The notes below the pieces were generated by a model. It was not told the origin of the DNA. It was given only the letters and a program-made list of their open reading frames with translations, and made no database searches. Position numbers and translations under genes: made by a program. Shown here piece by piece: positions 1 to 6,550 of a stretch of 13,339 nt of DNA (within the stretch, counting starts at the first letter, position 1; the number at the start of each line of letters is the position of its first letter). Where the stretch lies: assembly GCA_028691155.1 (NCBI GenBank), contig JAQUZV010000034.1:1-13339 (forward strand), read 5' to 3'. Source of the DNA: Victivallales bacterium. GTDB lineage: Bacteria > Verrucomicrobiota > Lentisphaeria > Victivallales > SZUA-371.

Positions 1-258
1 CTGCTGGAGGTCGGCGGGGAGGCGCTGATCGTGTCGCAGTTTACCCTTTATGGCGACAGCCGCAAAGGACGGCGTCCCAGCTATACCGCTGCCGCGGCGC
101 CGGAATATGCCGAACCCCTCTATGAACAGTTTATCCGCGAAGTGGCCGGCGCCGGGGTGCGGGTGGCCACCGGACGTTTCGGCGCCGAGATGCTGGTGAA
201 TATCCGTAATGACGGTCCGGTAACTTTAATGGTGGAATCCAGGCAAGCGGAATCATGA
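1..258 (+). CDS. dtd: D-aminoacyl-tRNA deacylase, C-terminal part (5' end outside window)
   Basis: The frame is open from base 1 to the TGA at 256-258 and encodes the last 85 residues. The two signature motifs of the DTD family are visible: SQFTLYGD near the start of the visible part and NDGPVT near the C-terminus. Family knowledge: the enzyme is a cytosolic homodimer that hydrolyses D-amino acids (and glycine) wrongly attached to tRNA, and the GP motif with its cis-proline gives chiral selectivity. About 60 N-terminal residues of a normal 145-150 residue protein must lie upstream of the window. The GTG at 31-33 falls inside the conserved SQFTL region and is not a credible start. The stop overlaps the dxr start as ATGA, so dtd is probably the upstream member of the same transcript. 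Confidence 0.93.
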   Translation: MLEVGGEALIVSQFTLYGDSRKGRRPSYTAAAAPEYAEPLYEQFIREVAGAGVRVATGRFGAEMLVNIRNDGPVTLMVESRQAES

Positions 259-1403
259 AGAAAAAACGAATTGTTATTCTGGGGGCTACCGGTTCGGTGG
301 GACGCAGTGCCGCCGACGTGGCCGAACATCTGGCGGCGGAGATTGAAGTGATCGGCATTGCCGCCCGCAACAATCTGAACGAACTGGCCCGTCAGGCCGC
401 CGCCCTGCATTGCCGTTATGCGGTTTCCAGCAATCCCGCCGTGGCGGATGAATTGCGCCGGCTGGTGCCGGAATCATGCCGGACCGCGACCGGGGACGCG
501 GCGATGATCGAGTTGGTAACCCGGCCGGAAGTCGATATGGTCTTGTGCGCGATTGTCGGTACCGGTGGACTAGAGCCGGTGCTCGCGGCCATACGGGCCG
601 GCAAGGATATCGCCATTGCCAGCAAGGAAATATTGGTCATGGCCGGAGAGATCGTCATGGCCGAGGCGGCCGCTCATCGGGTCAAGCTGCTGCCGGTGGA
701 CAGTGAGCACAGTGCTATTTTTCAGTGTCTCGACGGGCGCAACCCGGCCGAAGTGAAGCAACTGATTCTTACCGCCAGCGGCGGTCCGTTCCGTCGTTTG
801 TCGGCGGCGCAACTGGCGGAGGCGACTTTGGATATGGCGTTGCGGCATCCCACCTGGTCGATGGGCCCCAAGGTGACGATCGATTCGGCCAGTATGATGA
901 ACAAAGCGTTGGAGGTGATTGAAGCCAAATGGCTGTTCGGGGTGATGCCGGAGCAGATCGGGGTGGTCATTCATCCGCAGTCGCTGATTCATTCGATGGT
1001 CGAATTCGTGGACGGTACGATTTTGGCTCAGATGTCCACGCCGGATATGCGTTTCCCGATTCAATGTGCGCTGACCTGGCCGTGCAAACGGCCCGGCGGC
1101 ATGGCACCGTTCGATTTCCGGAAATTCTGCGAATTGACATTCGAGTTGCCGGATCGCCGTCGCTTTCCGTCGCTGGATTTTGCTTTCGAGGCGTTGCGGG
1201 AAGGGGGGACGTTGCCGGCGGTGATGAATGCCGCCAACGAAGTGGCGGTGGCGCGGTTCTGCCGTCGTGAGATCAAATTCGACGCCATCTGGCAGACGAT
1301 CGGGAATACGATGGCGGCGCATGAGGTAATAACGCACCCGGCCCTGGCGGAAATCATTGCCGCCGATGCCTGGGCTCGTGATTTTGCCATGACGGCGGTC
1401 TGA
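255..1403 (+). CDS. dxr: 1-deoxy-D-xylulose 5-phosphate reductoisomerase
   Basis: Encodes 382 residues, a normal length for DXR. The enzyme rearranges and reduces 1-deoxy-D-xylulose 5-phosphate with NADPH to 2-C-methyl-D-erythritol 4-phosphate, the committed step of the MEP isoprenoid pathway; it is cytosolic and is the target of fosmidomycin. Seen in sequence: the NADPH-binding GATGSVG at residues 10-16; the metal-binding DSEH at 149-152, where D149 and E151 match E. coli D150 and E152; the conserved LTASGGPF; the flexible-loop region HPTWSMGPK from H198; and SMMNKALE ending at E220, the third metal ligand. The ATG overlaps the dtd stop (ATGA), which argues for this start and for translational coupling. 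rseP follows after 62 bases, and ispG of the same pathway lies two genes downstream. Confidence 0.97.
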   Translation: MKKKRIVILGATGSVGRSAADVAEHLAAEIEVIGIAARNNLNELARQAAALHCRYAVSSNPAVADELRRLVPESCRTATGDAAMIELVTRPEVDMVLCAIVGTGGLEPVLAAIRAGKDIAIASKEILVMAGEIVMAEAAAHRVKLLPVDSEHSAIFQCLDGRNPAEVKQLILTASGGPFRRLSAAQLAEATLDMALRHPTWSMGPKVTIDSASMMNKALEVIEAKWLFGVMPEQIGVVIHPQSLIHSMVEFVDGTILAQMSTPDMRFPIQCALTWPCKRPGGMAPFDFRKFCELTFELPDRRRFPSLDFAFEALREGGTLPAVMNAANEVAVARFCRREIKFDAIWQTIGNTMAAHEVITHPALAEIIAADAWARDFAMTAV

Positions 1404-1465
1404 AACGGCCACCGTGAAACCGGCAGCGGGAATAAACGTGTAACAACAGGAATTGTGAACCCATT

Positions 1466-3169
1466 ATGACTGGAATTTTGAATGTTTTACTGATTATCGG
1501 GGCCGTCCTTTTCATGGTTTTCTTTTTCGGCATGTGTGTTTTTGTTCATGAACTGGGGCATTTCCTGGCGGCCAAATGGCGCGGACTGCATATTGTGGCC
1601 TTTTCCATCGGCTTCAAGAAGGTTTGGAGCAAAACCTACCATGGGGTGGAATACCGTATCGGTTGCATTCCGTGCGGCGGATATGTCGATCTGCCCCAGA
1701 TCGATTCATCGTCCGATGAGAAGGTGGTCGACGGGGTGACGTTGCCGCCGGCCAAGCCGATCGACCGTATTATTACCGCTGCCGCCGGGCCGTTGTTCAA
1801 TATTCTGTTCGGGCTGTTGCTCGGGGTGTTGGTCTGGTATTACGGAATTCCGGCCAGTTCGCCGAAGATGTCGAAAATTGTGGTGGCGTCGGTGGAAGCC
1901 GGCAGCCCGGAATATCGGGCGGGGCTGCGTCCCGGCGACGTCATTGTCAAACTCAACGGCAAGACGTTTCATGAAAACTGGCAGCGCTTTGTCAGCGATG
2001 TCATTTTTACCGTCGGCGAAGTCAAACTCACCGTTAAGCGCGACGGCAAGACGTTCGATATCGGCTATGTCCCGGCCGCGAACCTCAACGTGATGAAACA
2101 AGAGCGGATCGCGGTGCCGTTTTTCCAGCCGCTTATTCCTTTGAAGATGTATCCGCGGGAAGGGTCTCTGGCGGAGCAGGCCGGGATTCGTCCCGGCGAT
2201 ATTCTGTTGGCGGTCAATGGCCGTCCGGTGGCCGATTTTTACGAAATTCACTATTTGTTGGGAGAACGGGATCGGATCAGCATGCTGGTGCGCCGCGACG
2301 GAAAGGATATCGAGATTACCGGTATTGTTCCGAAGCGCGAAGTGGTTGCCGATGTCTACCAACTCGGGGTGATGTTTGCATCAACCAAGCCGCCGACGCT
2401 GGAGAAGGTTCTTCCCGGCAGTCCGGCGGAAAAGGCGGGACTCAAAGTCGGCGAGCAGTTGCTCCGGATCGACAACCGGCCGATTGACTCGACGCAACAG
2501 GCCATCAAGTTGATTGCCGGTTCCGGGGGGCGGACTTTGACGCTGGAGTTGCTGGATCATGGTAAAACATTATCCCGAACGGTGATTCCGACACCACAGG
2601 TCAGTTACGATATCGGCGTGGATTTCGCCGCGATCGAGCACCCGACGCCGTGGCAGCAATTGAGTGACGTGGTTATTATGACCGGCAATGCCGTGCGCGG
2701 GATTGCCTATTATCTGGCCCATAAAGCCGGCGTCAGCCAACAGAGCAGCACGCTGAAACCCAGCAATCTCAGCGGCCCGCTGGGCATCGGGCGATTGATT
2801 TTTCAGTCGGTTTACCACGGCTCGCTCATCCAGGGATTCTATGTTATTGTCATGATTACCTTTTCGCTGGGGTTGTTGAATATTATGCCGATTCCGGTTC
2901 TTGACGGCGGACACATTGTCATGGCGCTGCTGGAAATGATCTTTCGCCGTCCGGTTCCGGCCCGGATATTGCAGCCGGTGTATGTCTTTTTCATTACCTT
3001 CCTGATTCTGTTCATGATCTATGTGACGGTTTATGACGTGTTCCGTTTCCTGCCCGACTCCGCGACCGGGGCGGCCGGAAAAGAGGTTGAAACGGAAAAA
3101 TCTCCGGCGGCAGCAACGACCACAAAACCCACGGAGGCGCATCATGATGCCGCCCCGGCTCACCCGTAG
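1466..3169 (+). CDS. rseP: RseP-type site-2 intramembrane zinc metalloprotease with three PDZ modules
   Basis: Encodes 567 residues, longer than the roughly 420-450 of typical RseP. Family M50B proteases sit in the inner membrane and cut transmembrane segments of anti-sigma factors and signal-peptide remnants. Seen: a first membrane helix at about 4-27 running into the zinc motif HELGH at 28-32; a conserved RxxxAxxGPxxN stretch at 101-112; SGPLGIG at 436-442; the LDGGH motif with third zinc ligand D480; and a last membrane helix at about 505-523. Three PDZ-like repeats follow the second membrane helix (about 135-205, 222-290, 305-377), each with a G-x-R/K-x-G-D/E core. E. coli RseP has two. 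The Ala/Thr/Pro-rich tail from about 531 overlaps the ispG start. An ACAGGA sits 14 bases before the ATG, which is longer than ideal. Confidence 0.95.
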   Translation: MTGILNVLLIIGAVLFMVFFFGMCVFVHELGHFLAAKWRGLHIVAFSIGFKKVWSKTYHGVEYRIGCIPCGGYVDLPQIDSSSDEKVVDGVTLPPAKPIDRIITAAAGPLFNILFGLLLGVLVWYYGIPASSPKMSKIVVASVEAGSPEYRAGLRPGDVIVKLNGKTFHENWQRFVSDVIFTVGEVKLTVKRDGKTFDIGYVPAANLNVMKQERIAVPFFQPLIPLKMYPREGSLAEQAGIRPGDILLAVNGRPVADFYEIHYLLGERDRISMLVRRDGKDIEITGIVPKREVVADVYQLGVMFASTKPPTLEKVLPGSPAEKAGLKVGEQLLRIDNRPIDSTQQAIKLIAGSGGRTLTLELLDHGKTLSRTVIPTPQVSYDIGVDFAAIEHPTPWQQLSDVVIMTGNAVRGIAYYLAHKAGVSQQSSTLKPSNLSGPLGIGRLIFQSVYHGSLIQGFYVIVMITFSLGLLNIMPIPVLDGGHIVMALLEMIFRRPVPARILQPVYVFFITFLILFMIYVTVYDVFRFLPDSATGAAGKEVETEKSPAAATTTKPTEAHHDAAPAHP

Positions 3170-4244
3170 ACTGCGGATCGGGACGGTGGCGGTCGGCGGC
3201 GGCGCTCCGGTCAGCCTGCAGTCGATGACCAATACCGACACCCGTGACGTCCCGGCGACGCTGGCTCAGATCCGGCGCCTGGCGGCGGCGGGTTGCGACC
3301 TGATCCGGGTGGCCGTGCCCGACCGGACGGCGGTGGCCGCGTTGCCGGCAATTCTGGCCGGCAGCCCGATTCCGGTGATTGCCGACATCCATTTCGATTA
3401 CCGTCTGGCACTGGGGGCCATTGCCGCCGGAGTTCATGCCGTCCGCATCAATCCCGGTAACATCGGGGCTCCCGAACGGGTGCGTCAGGTGGCGGAGCAG
3501 GCCGGGGCGGCCGGAATTCCGATTCGGGTCGGGGCCAATTCCGGCAGTTTGCCGCCGGGGTTGCTGGAACGTAATTTGTCGGCCGGAATGCCCCATGACG
3601 AAGCGTTGGCGGAGGCTTTGGTCGCCAGTGCGTTGCAGCAGTGTCGACTGCTGGAGGAATATGGTTTTACGGCGATCAAGGTGTCGCTGAAAGCCTCCGA
3701 TGTGCCGATTACGGTTGCCGCCTGCCGGAAATTTGCCGCCCGGACCGATTATCCGTTGCATATCGGGGTGACCGAGGCGGGGACGCTGCGACGTGGAATT
3801 ATCAAGTCGGCGGCGGGCATCGGGGCGTTGTTGCTGCTGGGCATCGGCGACACCATCCGGGTCAGCCTCACCGCCGATCCGGAAGAGGAAGTGAAAGCCG
3901 GATTGATTTTACTGGAAAGTCTGGGATTGCGCGACGCGGCGCCGGAAATTGTTTCCTGTCCGACGTGCGGTCGAACCGAGATCGACCTGATTGGTCTGGC
4001 GCAGCAGGTTGAAGACCTGATTGCCGGGATCAAGGCGGCCGGGAAAAAAATTGGCTTGCGCAAGATTGCGGTCATGGGGTGTGTGGTCAATGGTCCGGGG
4101 GAAGCGAAAGATGCCGATCTGGGCGTGGCCGGCGGCAAAGGGAAACTGATGCTGTTTCGTCGCGGTGAAGTGATCGGCGTCTATCCGGAAGCGGAAGGTT
4201 GGGCGCGATTTCGCGATGCGGTCATGAGTGCGGTGGAAAATTAA
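3144..4244 (+). CDS. ispG: 4-hydroxy-3-methylbut-2-enyl-diphosphate synthase (IspG/GcpE)
   Basis: Encodes 366 residues from the ATG at 3144, chosen because GGAGG at 3133-3137 lies six bases upstream and because the protein then begins at the usual family N-terminus (IGTVAVGGGAPVSLQSMTNT). The frame is open further upstream, but that part is translated rseP in another frame. IspG reductively opens the ring of MEcPP to give HMBPP, using a [4Fe-4S] cluster. Seen: NPGNIG, GVTEAG, GIGDTIRVSLTADP, the cluster cysteines C272 and C275 in SCPTCGRTE, and C313 followed by E320 in GCVVNGPGE. This short form, without the large insert of plant and some bacterial enzymes, is the two-domain type. It overlaps rseP by 26 bases, so the two are likely co-translated. 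Confidence 0.96.
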   Translation: MMPPRLTRRLRIGTVAVGGGAPVSLQSMTNTDTRDVPATLAQIRRLAAAGCDLIRVAVPDRTAVAALPAILAGSPIPVIADIHFDYRLALGAIAAGVHAVRINPGNIGAPERVRQVAEQAGAAGIPIRVGANSGSLPPGLLERNLSAGMPHDEALAEALVASALQQCRLLEEYGFTAIKVSLKASDVPITVAACRKFAARTDYPLHIGVTEAGTLRRGIIKSAAGIGALLLLGIGDTIRVSLTADPEEEVKAGLILLESLGLRDAAPEIVSCPTCGRTEIDLIGLAQQVEDLIAGIKAAGKKIGLRKIAVMGCVVNGPGEAKDADLGVAGGKGKLMLFRRGEVIGVYPEAEGWARFRDAVMSAVEN

Positions 4245-4280
4245 CCATCTCCGCGTTCCGGACCGGTTCGCGGAGAATGG
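4245..4280. terminator. shared hairpin between convergent ispG and lexA
   Basis: Directly after the ispG stop, CCATCTCCGCG (4245-4255) pairs with CGCGGAGAATGG (4269-4280) with one bulged A and a 13-base loop. It lies between two genes that converge, so it could end both transcripts. There is no T-tract on the + side. Read on the - strand the stem is followed by TTAATTTT, a modest U-run, so termination of lexA is the better supported role. Confidence 0.5.
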
Positions 4281-4307
4281 GATTAAAGTAAAAACGCCTG
4301 GCGCAAC

Positions 4308-4898
4308 TCAATATTCACGTTGCAGGGCGGTGACCACGCCGCGCAACGTGAACTCGCCTGCCGCCAGTTCCTTGACCGCAAAGTCCGGATTGGCCGGACG
4401 CAGTTCGATCTTGTCCTGAGGGCTGGGATAGGCGGAGCGGATAATGGTCTGGCCGGCAATTTCAACGGCGACCAGATCGCCGGGTCTGAATTCCCCGCTG
4501 CGGTGCACAATCACGATATCATCGGTAAAAATGCCGAAATCGCGCAAGGCATTGTCAATCATTTTATAGGCAAAAAAATCACCGGCGGCATCGCCGAGCA
4601 ACTGACGGTCGACCATCAGTTCTCCGGTAGTTTCGCTGCTGTTTTCCAGAGGGATGATGCTTTCACGGTATTCGGCGGCCTGGCGCCGGGGTGAATTGGT
4701 CAGTTTGATGCTTCTGGCCTGTGATGTTCGGGTCAGTGCTCCTTTGCGTTGCAGCGCCCGGATGTGGGCAAAAACCGTAGCGGTTTTTATCCCGAATTGA
4801 TCAGCAATTTCGTACACGGTGGGAGCCATGTTTTCCTGTTCCTCGAATTCGGCAATGAATTTAAGGATGTTCTGTTGTTTTTCCGTAAGTCCTTTCAT
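4308..4898 (-). CDS. lexA: LexA-family repressor lacking the autocleavage residues
   Basis: Encodes 196 residues, colinear with E. coli LexA (202). The N-terminal winged helix (about 1-66) has the family pattern: LTEKQQNILKFI, then PTVYEIADQFGIKTATV, then ALQRKGAL. The C-terminal half aligns with the S24 peptidase fold: DFGIFTDDIVIVHR matches E. coli DIGIMDGDLLAVHK, and KIELRPANPDF matches KVELLPENSEF. Odd: the catalytic serine (E. coli S119) is A117, codon GCC at 4550-4548; the catalytic lysine (K156) is R154, codon CGC; spacing between them is identical. At the Ala-Gly cleavage bond the protein reads TTG (90-92). LexA normally represses SOS genes until RecA filaments trigger self-cleavage; this one probably cannot self-cleave, so its signal and regulon may differ. 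An AAAGGA at 4913-4908 (read on -) precedes the ATG. It faces away from the CBM48 gene. Confidence 0.9.
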   Translation of the reverse strand: MKGLTEKQQNILKFIAEFEEQENMAPTVYEIADQFGIKTATVFAHIRALQRKGALTRTSQARSIKLTNSPRRQAAEYRESIIPLENSSETTGELMVDRQLLGDAAGDFFAYKMIDNALRDFGIFTDDIVIVHRSGEFRPGDLVAVEIAGQTIIRSAYPSPQDKIELRPANPDFAVKELAAGEFTLRGVVTALQREY

Positions 4899-4902
4899 CG
4901 AT

Positions 4903-4948
4903 AACGTCCTTTCATTACGTTGTGAAACGCTATGTAACGATAATCGTT
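4903..4948. promoter_or_regulatory. clustered AACG/CGTT palindromes upstream of lexA (possible operator)
   Basis: Within 50 bases upstream of the lexA start lie a perfect 13-base palindrome AACGATAATCGTT (4936-4948), a CGTT-GTGA-AACG palindrome (4918-4929) and a looser AACGT/ACGTT pair (4903-4907 and 4917-4921). They share the half-site AACG. LexA proteins usually repress their own gene through such dyads, so these are candidate autoregulatory boxes. They do not match the E. coli CTGT-N8-ACAG box or the Gram-positive CGAAC-N4-GTTCG box, so assignment is by position only. Confidence 0.4.
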
Positions 4949-5098
4949 TTATCTTTTAAATCAAGCAGTTGCCTTAAAAAAAATAATTCTCGCCGCTTTT
5001 TTCCCCTTCTGATAATTATATAATGGATTTTTTTTAGTAAACACGCTATTATATATAAATATTACTCGATGGAAAAATTCCCGTAATATTTAAAAACA
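4949..5098. promoter_or_regulatory. AT-rich divergent promoter region (lexA / CBM48)
   Basis: The space between the two divergent starts is much richer in A+T than the rest of the window. It contains a TATAAT at 5019-5024 on the + strand and, overlapping it, its mirror ATTATA at 5015-5020 (TATAAT on the - strand), plus TATAAA at 5054-5059. Both genes probably start transcription here. No convincing -35 hexamers pair with these boxes at normal spacing, so the exact promoters remain unassigned. Confidence 0.4.
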
Positions 5099-5108
5099 GA
5101 GGAGCAGC

Positions 5109-5393
5109 ATGATGAAAAACAAGACTGCGGCGATGAAGAAGGTCATGTTCAACTTGAAAGCGGAGCCCGGAGCCGCCGTATTTGTGGCCGGAACCTTCAA
5201 CAACTGGGATGCGGCCCGGGAGCAATTACTCGATCTCAAAGGCGACGGCAATTATTCCTGTACCATGACGCTTGCTCCCGGCGACTATGAATATAAATTC
5301 AAAGTCGATCATTCCTGGCTTATCGATCAAAACAATCCGCATTTTACCCAAAACAATTTCGGTACCCTGAACAGTATTCTGGAGGTCCGCTGA
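5109..5393 (+). CDS. small stand-alone glycogen-binding (CBM48 / AMPK-beta-like) protein
   Basis: Encodes 94 residues consisting almost wholly of one E-set/CBM48 domain (about 10-94). Seen: VFVAGTFNNWD with W33, then GDYEYKFKVDHSW with K63 and W70, then FGTLN with T86 and N88. These correspond to the glycogen-contacting W100, K126, W133, T148 and N150 of mammalian AMPK beta1. Such domains bind alpha-1,4-glucans, usually as part of branching enzymes, isoamylases or AMPK; here no catalytic domain is attached. There is no signal peptide or membrane segment, so it should be cytosolic. GAGGAG at 5099-5104 is four bases from the first ATG and seven from the second ATG at 5112, so translation may begin at the second one. 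The role (glycogen sensor, adaptor or scaffold) cannot be told from this window. A terminator follows about 120 bases downstream. Confidence 0.85.
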   Translation: MMKNKTAAMKKVMFNLKAEPGAAVFVAGTFNNWDAAREQLLDLKGDGNYSCTMTLAPGDYEYKFKVDHSWLIDQNNPHFTQNNFGTLNSILEVR

Positions 5394-5515
5394 ACGCGGT
5401 CTTTCCGGTTGTGATGGCGGCTGTCGCCGCCGCATGATTGTTGGCCCGGTAAATGGAACGTGACGATGGCCACCGTCGTCATCACGTGGCGGCTTATTTT
5501 CGCCGGTCTGTCCCG

Positions 5516-5542
5516 CCCCGGAGTTTCATCCGGGGATTTTTT
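5516..5542 (+). terminator. Rho-independent terminator downstream of the CBM48 gene
   Basis: A perfect 7-base stem CCCCGGA (5516-5522) / TCCGGGG (5529-5535) with loop GTTTCA is followed at once by ATTTTTT. This is a textbook intrinsic terminator on the + strand. It most likely ends the transcript of the CBM48 gene, leaving a 3' untranslated region of about 120 bases that holds a further strong hairpin, GGCGGC-TGTC-GCCGCC (5416-5431). Confidence 0.8.
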
Positions 5543-5973
5543 ACTTTTCAATCATGCCGGGCCGGGATTCTGTTTCAATCGCCATGCCGATGATGGCGAT
5601 ATTTGGTCGGGAAGTGTGTTTTCCCGCCGATGAAAAATCCCGACGCACGGTTTTTTCACTCTGTCCCGGCCCCGGCGGAATTCGTCCCCGGCCCGGAAAC
5701 ACGTCGCTTTTATTCCCCCCGATTGGTGGGGGATCACTAAACCGCCGTATTAATGTAAAATAAACCGGAACCAAATACCGCGACAAAATAGACCGTATAG
5801 ATTAAGATTTCAGTTTAATGGTCATGCTTCCGATGTCCTTGACCGCTTCCGGCCGGCGTCCGGCGCGGGATGTTCGGTACGGCTGTTGGTTTTAGGGCCG
5901 GTCTCCCATCGGATTTTACTGCCGGAATTTCTTTTATCGGATCACAAAGCAATGAAAAATTTAAAACCGCTAC
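5543..5973. other. non-coding stretch with several strong hairpins
   Basis: I see no credible gene here: open frames exist on both strands but have no ribosome binding site and low-complexity, Pro/Arg-rich translations. Several perfect inverted repeats stand out: ATCGCCAT/ATGGCGAT (5578-5585, 5593-5600), CGGGAA/TTCCCG (5608-5613, 5621-5626), TCCCCC/GGGGGA (5714-5719, 5728-5733) and GCCGG/CCGGC (5852-5856, 5860-5864). None is followed by a T-run. They could be a structured RNA, a decayed mobile repeat or chance in G+C-rich DNA. Confidence 0.5.
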
Positions 5974-6001
5974 TTGAAAAAAATTAACTATTCCTTATAT
6001 T
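5974..6001 (+). promoter_or_regulatory. candidate promoter of the marR-efflux operon
   Basis: TTGAAA at 5974-5979 and TATATT at 5996-6001 are separated by 16 bases, close to a sigma-70-type consensus, and lie about 35 bases before the GTG start of the MarR gene. The -10 box falls inside the first palindrome, so a bound regulator would block RNA polymerase. Confidence 0.6.
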
Positions 6002-6025
6002 TAGGGAACCTTAACTAATTTAAGG
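5991..6025. promoter_or_regulatory. two adjacent palindromes, probable MarR operators
   Basis: TTCCTTATATTTAGGGAA (5991-6008) is an imperfect 18-base palindrome with TTCC/GGAA ends. It is followed directly by CCTTAACTAATTTAAGG (6009-6025), whose 6-base arms CCTTAA/TTAAGG are perfect around a 5-base spacer. In addition ATTCCTTA (5990-5997) and TAAGGAAT (6021-6028) pair across both. MarR dimers bind dyads of about 16-20 bases, often in their own promoter, which matches the position over the -10 box and the ribosome binding site. Confidence 0.6.
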
Positions 6026-6034
6026 AATGGAATT

Positions 6035-6550
6035 GTGAAGAGTATCGGACCCATAATCGATAACCAGATCCCGGCGAGGAGCATTTGGAAGATGATCTTT
6101 ATGCTGGGAGATATCTTTCATGAATCCTGCAATAACATCCATACGCCGGAAGAAGTCAAAGCATTCCATAATATGCCGATTTCGCAAGTGAACCTGATTA
6201 AGATCGTAAGGAAAATGACTTCGGATGCGCCGGAAGGAATCAGTCTCAAAACCCTGGCCGGAGAATTGGGCGTCAGTGCGGCGGCAGCTTCGGAACAGGT
6301 CAATGTTCTGGTCAGTAAAAAATTGTTGTGTCGGCGTTCGAGTGTGTCGGACCGGCGGGCGATTTGTATTAAATTATCGGATGAGGCGGAAAAAAAATTT
6401 AAACAAGTGGAAGATTATCTGGACTTGAAGACGGAGGAGTTCATCAGGGAAATTACGCCGGAAGAAACGGCTTTATTAATGGTGTTGCTGGAAAAATTTA
6501 TTAAAAAGATGACTATTCTTAAAGAGAGAGCGATTTATGAGCATCAGTAG
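6035..6550 (+). CDS. MarR-family transcriptional regulator of the efflux operon
   Basis: Encodes 171 residues starting at GTG; AAGGA at 6022-6026 is eight bases upstream and fixes this start. Seen: an N-terminal helical part, then the winged helix at about 50-120 with SLKTLAGELGVSAAAASEQVNVLVSKKLL as helices 3 and 4 region and the wing motif SVSDRRAICIKLSDEA, which is diagnostic of MarR proteins; a C-terminal dimerisation helix pair follows. Family knowledge: MarR proteins bind DNA as dimers and release it on binding small phenolic or drug-like ligands. Inference: it represses its own operon through the palindromes in its promoter. Its end overlaps the start of the adaptor gene by 14 bases, so regulator and pump are translationally coupled. 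The ligand is unknown. Confidence 0.88.
   Translation: MKSIGPIIDNQIPARSIWKMIFMLGDIFHESCNNIHTPEEVKAFHNMPISQVNLIKIVRKMTSDAPEGISLKTLAGELGVSAAAASEQVNVLVSKKLLCRRSSVSDRRAICIKLSDEAEKKFKQVEDYLDLKTEEFIREITPEETALLMVLLEKFIKKMTILKERAIYEHQ

Noticed and set aside
570..1412. Long open frame on the - strand opposite dxr
   Set aside because: It is antisense to a certain gene, has a His/Arg/Gln-rich translation typical of shadow frames in G+C-rich DNA, and has no recognisable motif.
3033..3143. N-terminal extension of ispG
   Set aside because: This part is rseP read in another frame and is Arg/Pro-rich; the GGAGG at 3133-3137 and the family N-terminus support the start at 3144.
5714..5733. TCCCCC/GGGGGA hairpin as a terminator
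   Set aside because: No T-run follows on either strand.
5541..5786. Small open frame on the - strand in the hairpin-rich interval
   Set aside because: No ribosome binding site, low-complexity Pro/Gly/Arg-rich translation and coverage of several inverted repeats argue for non-coding DNA.
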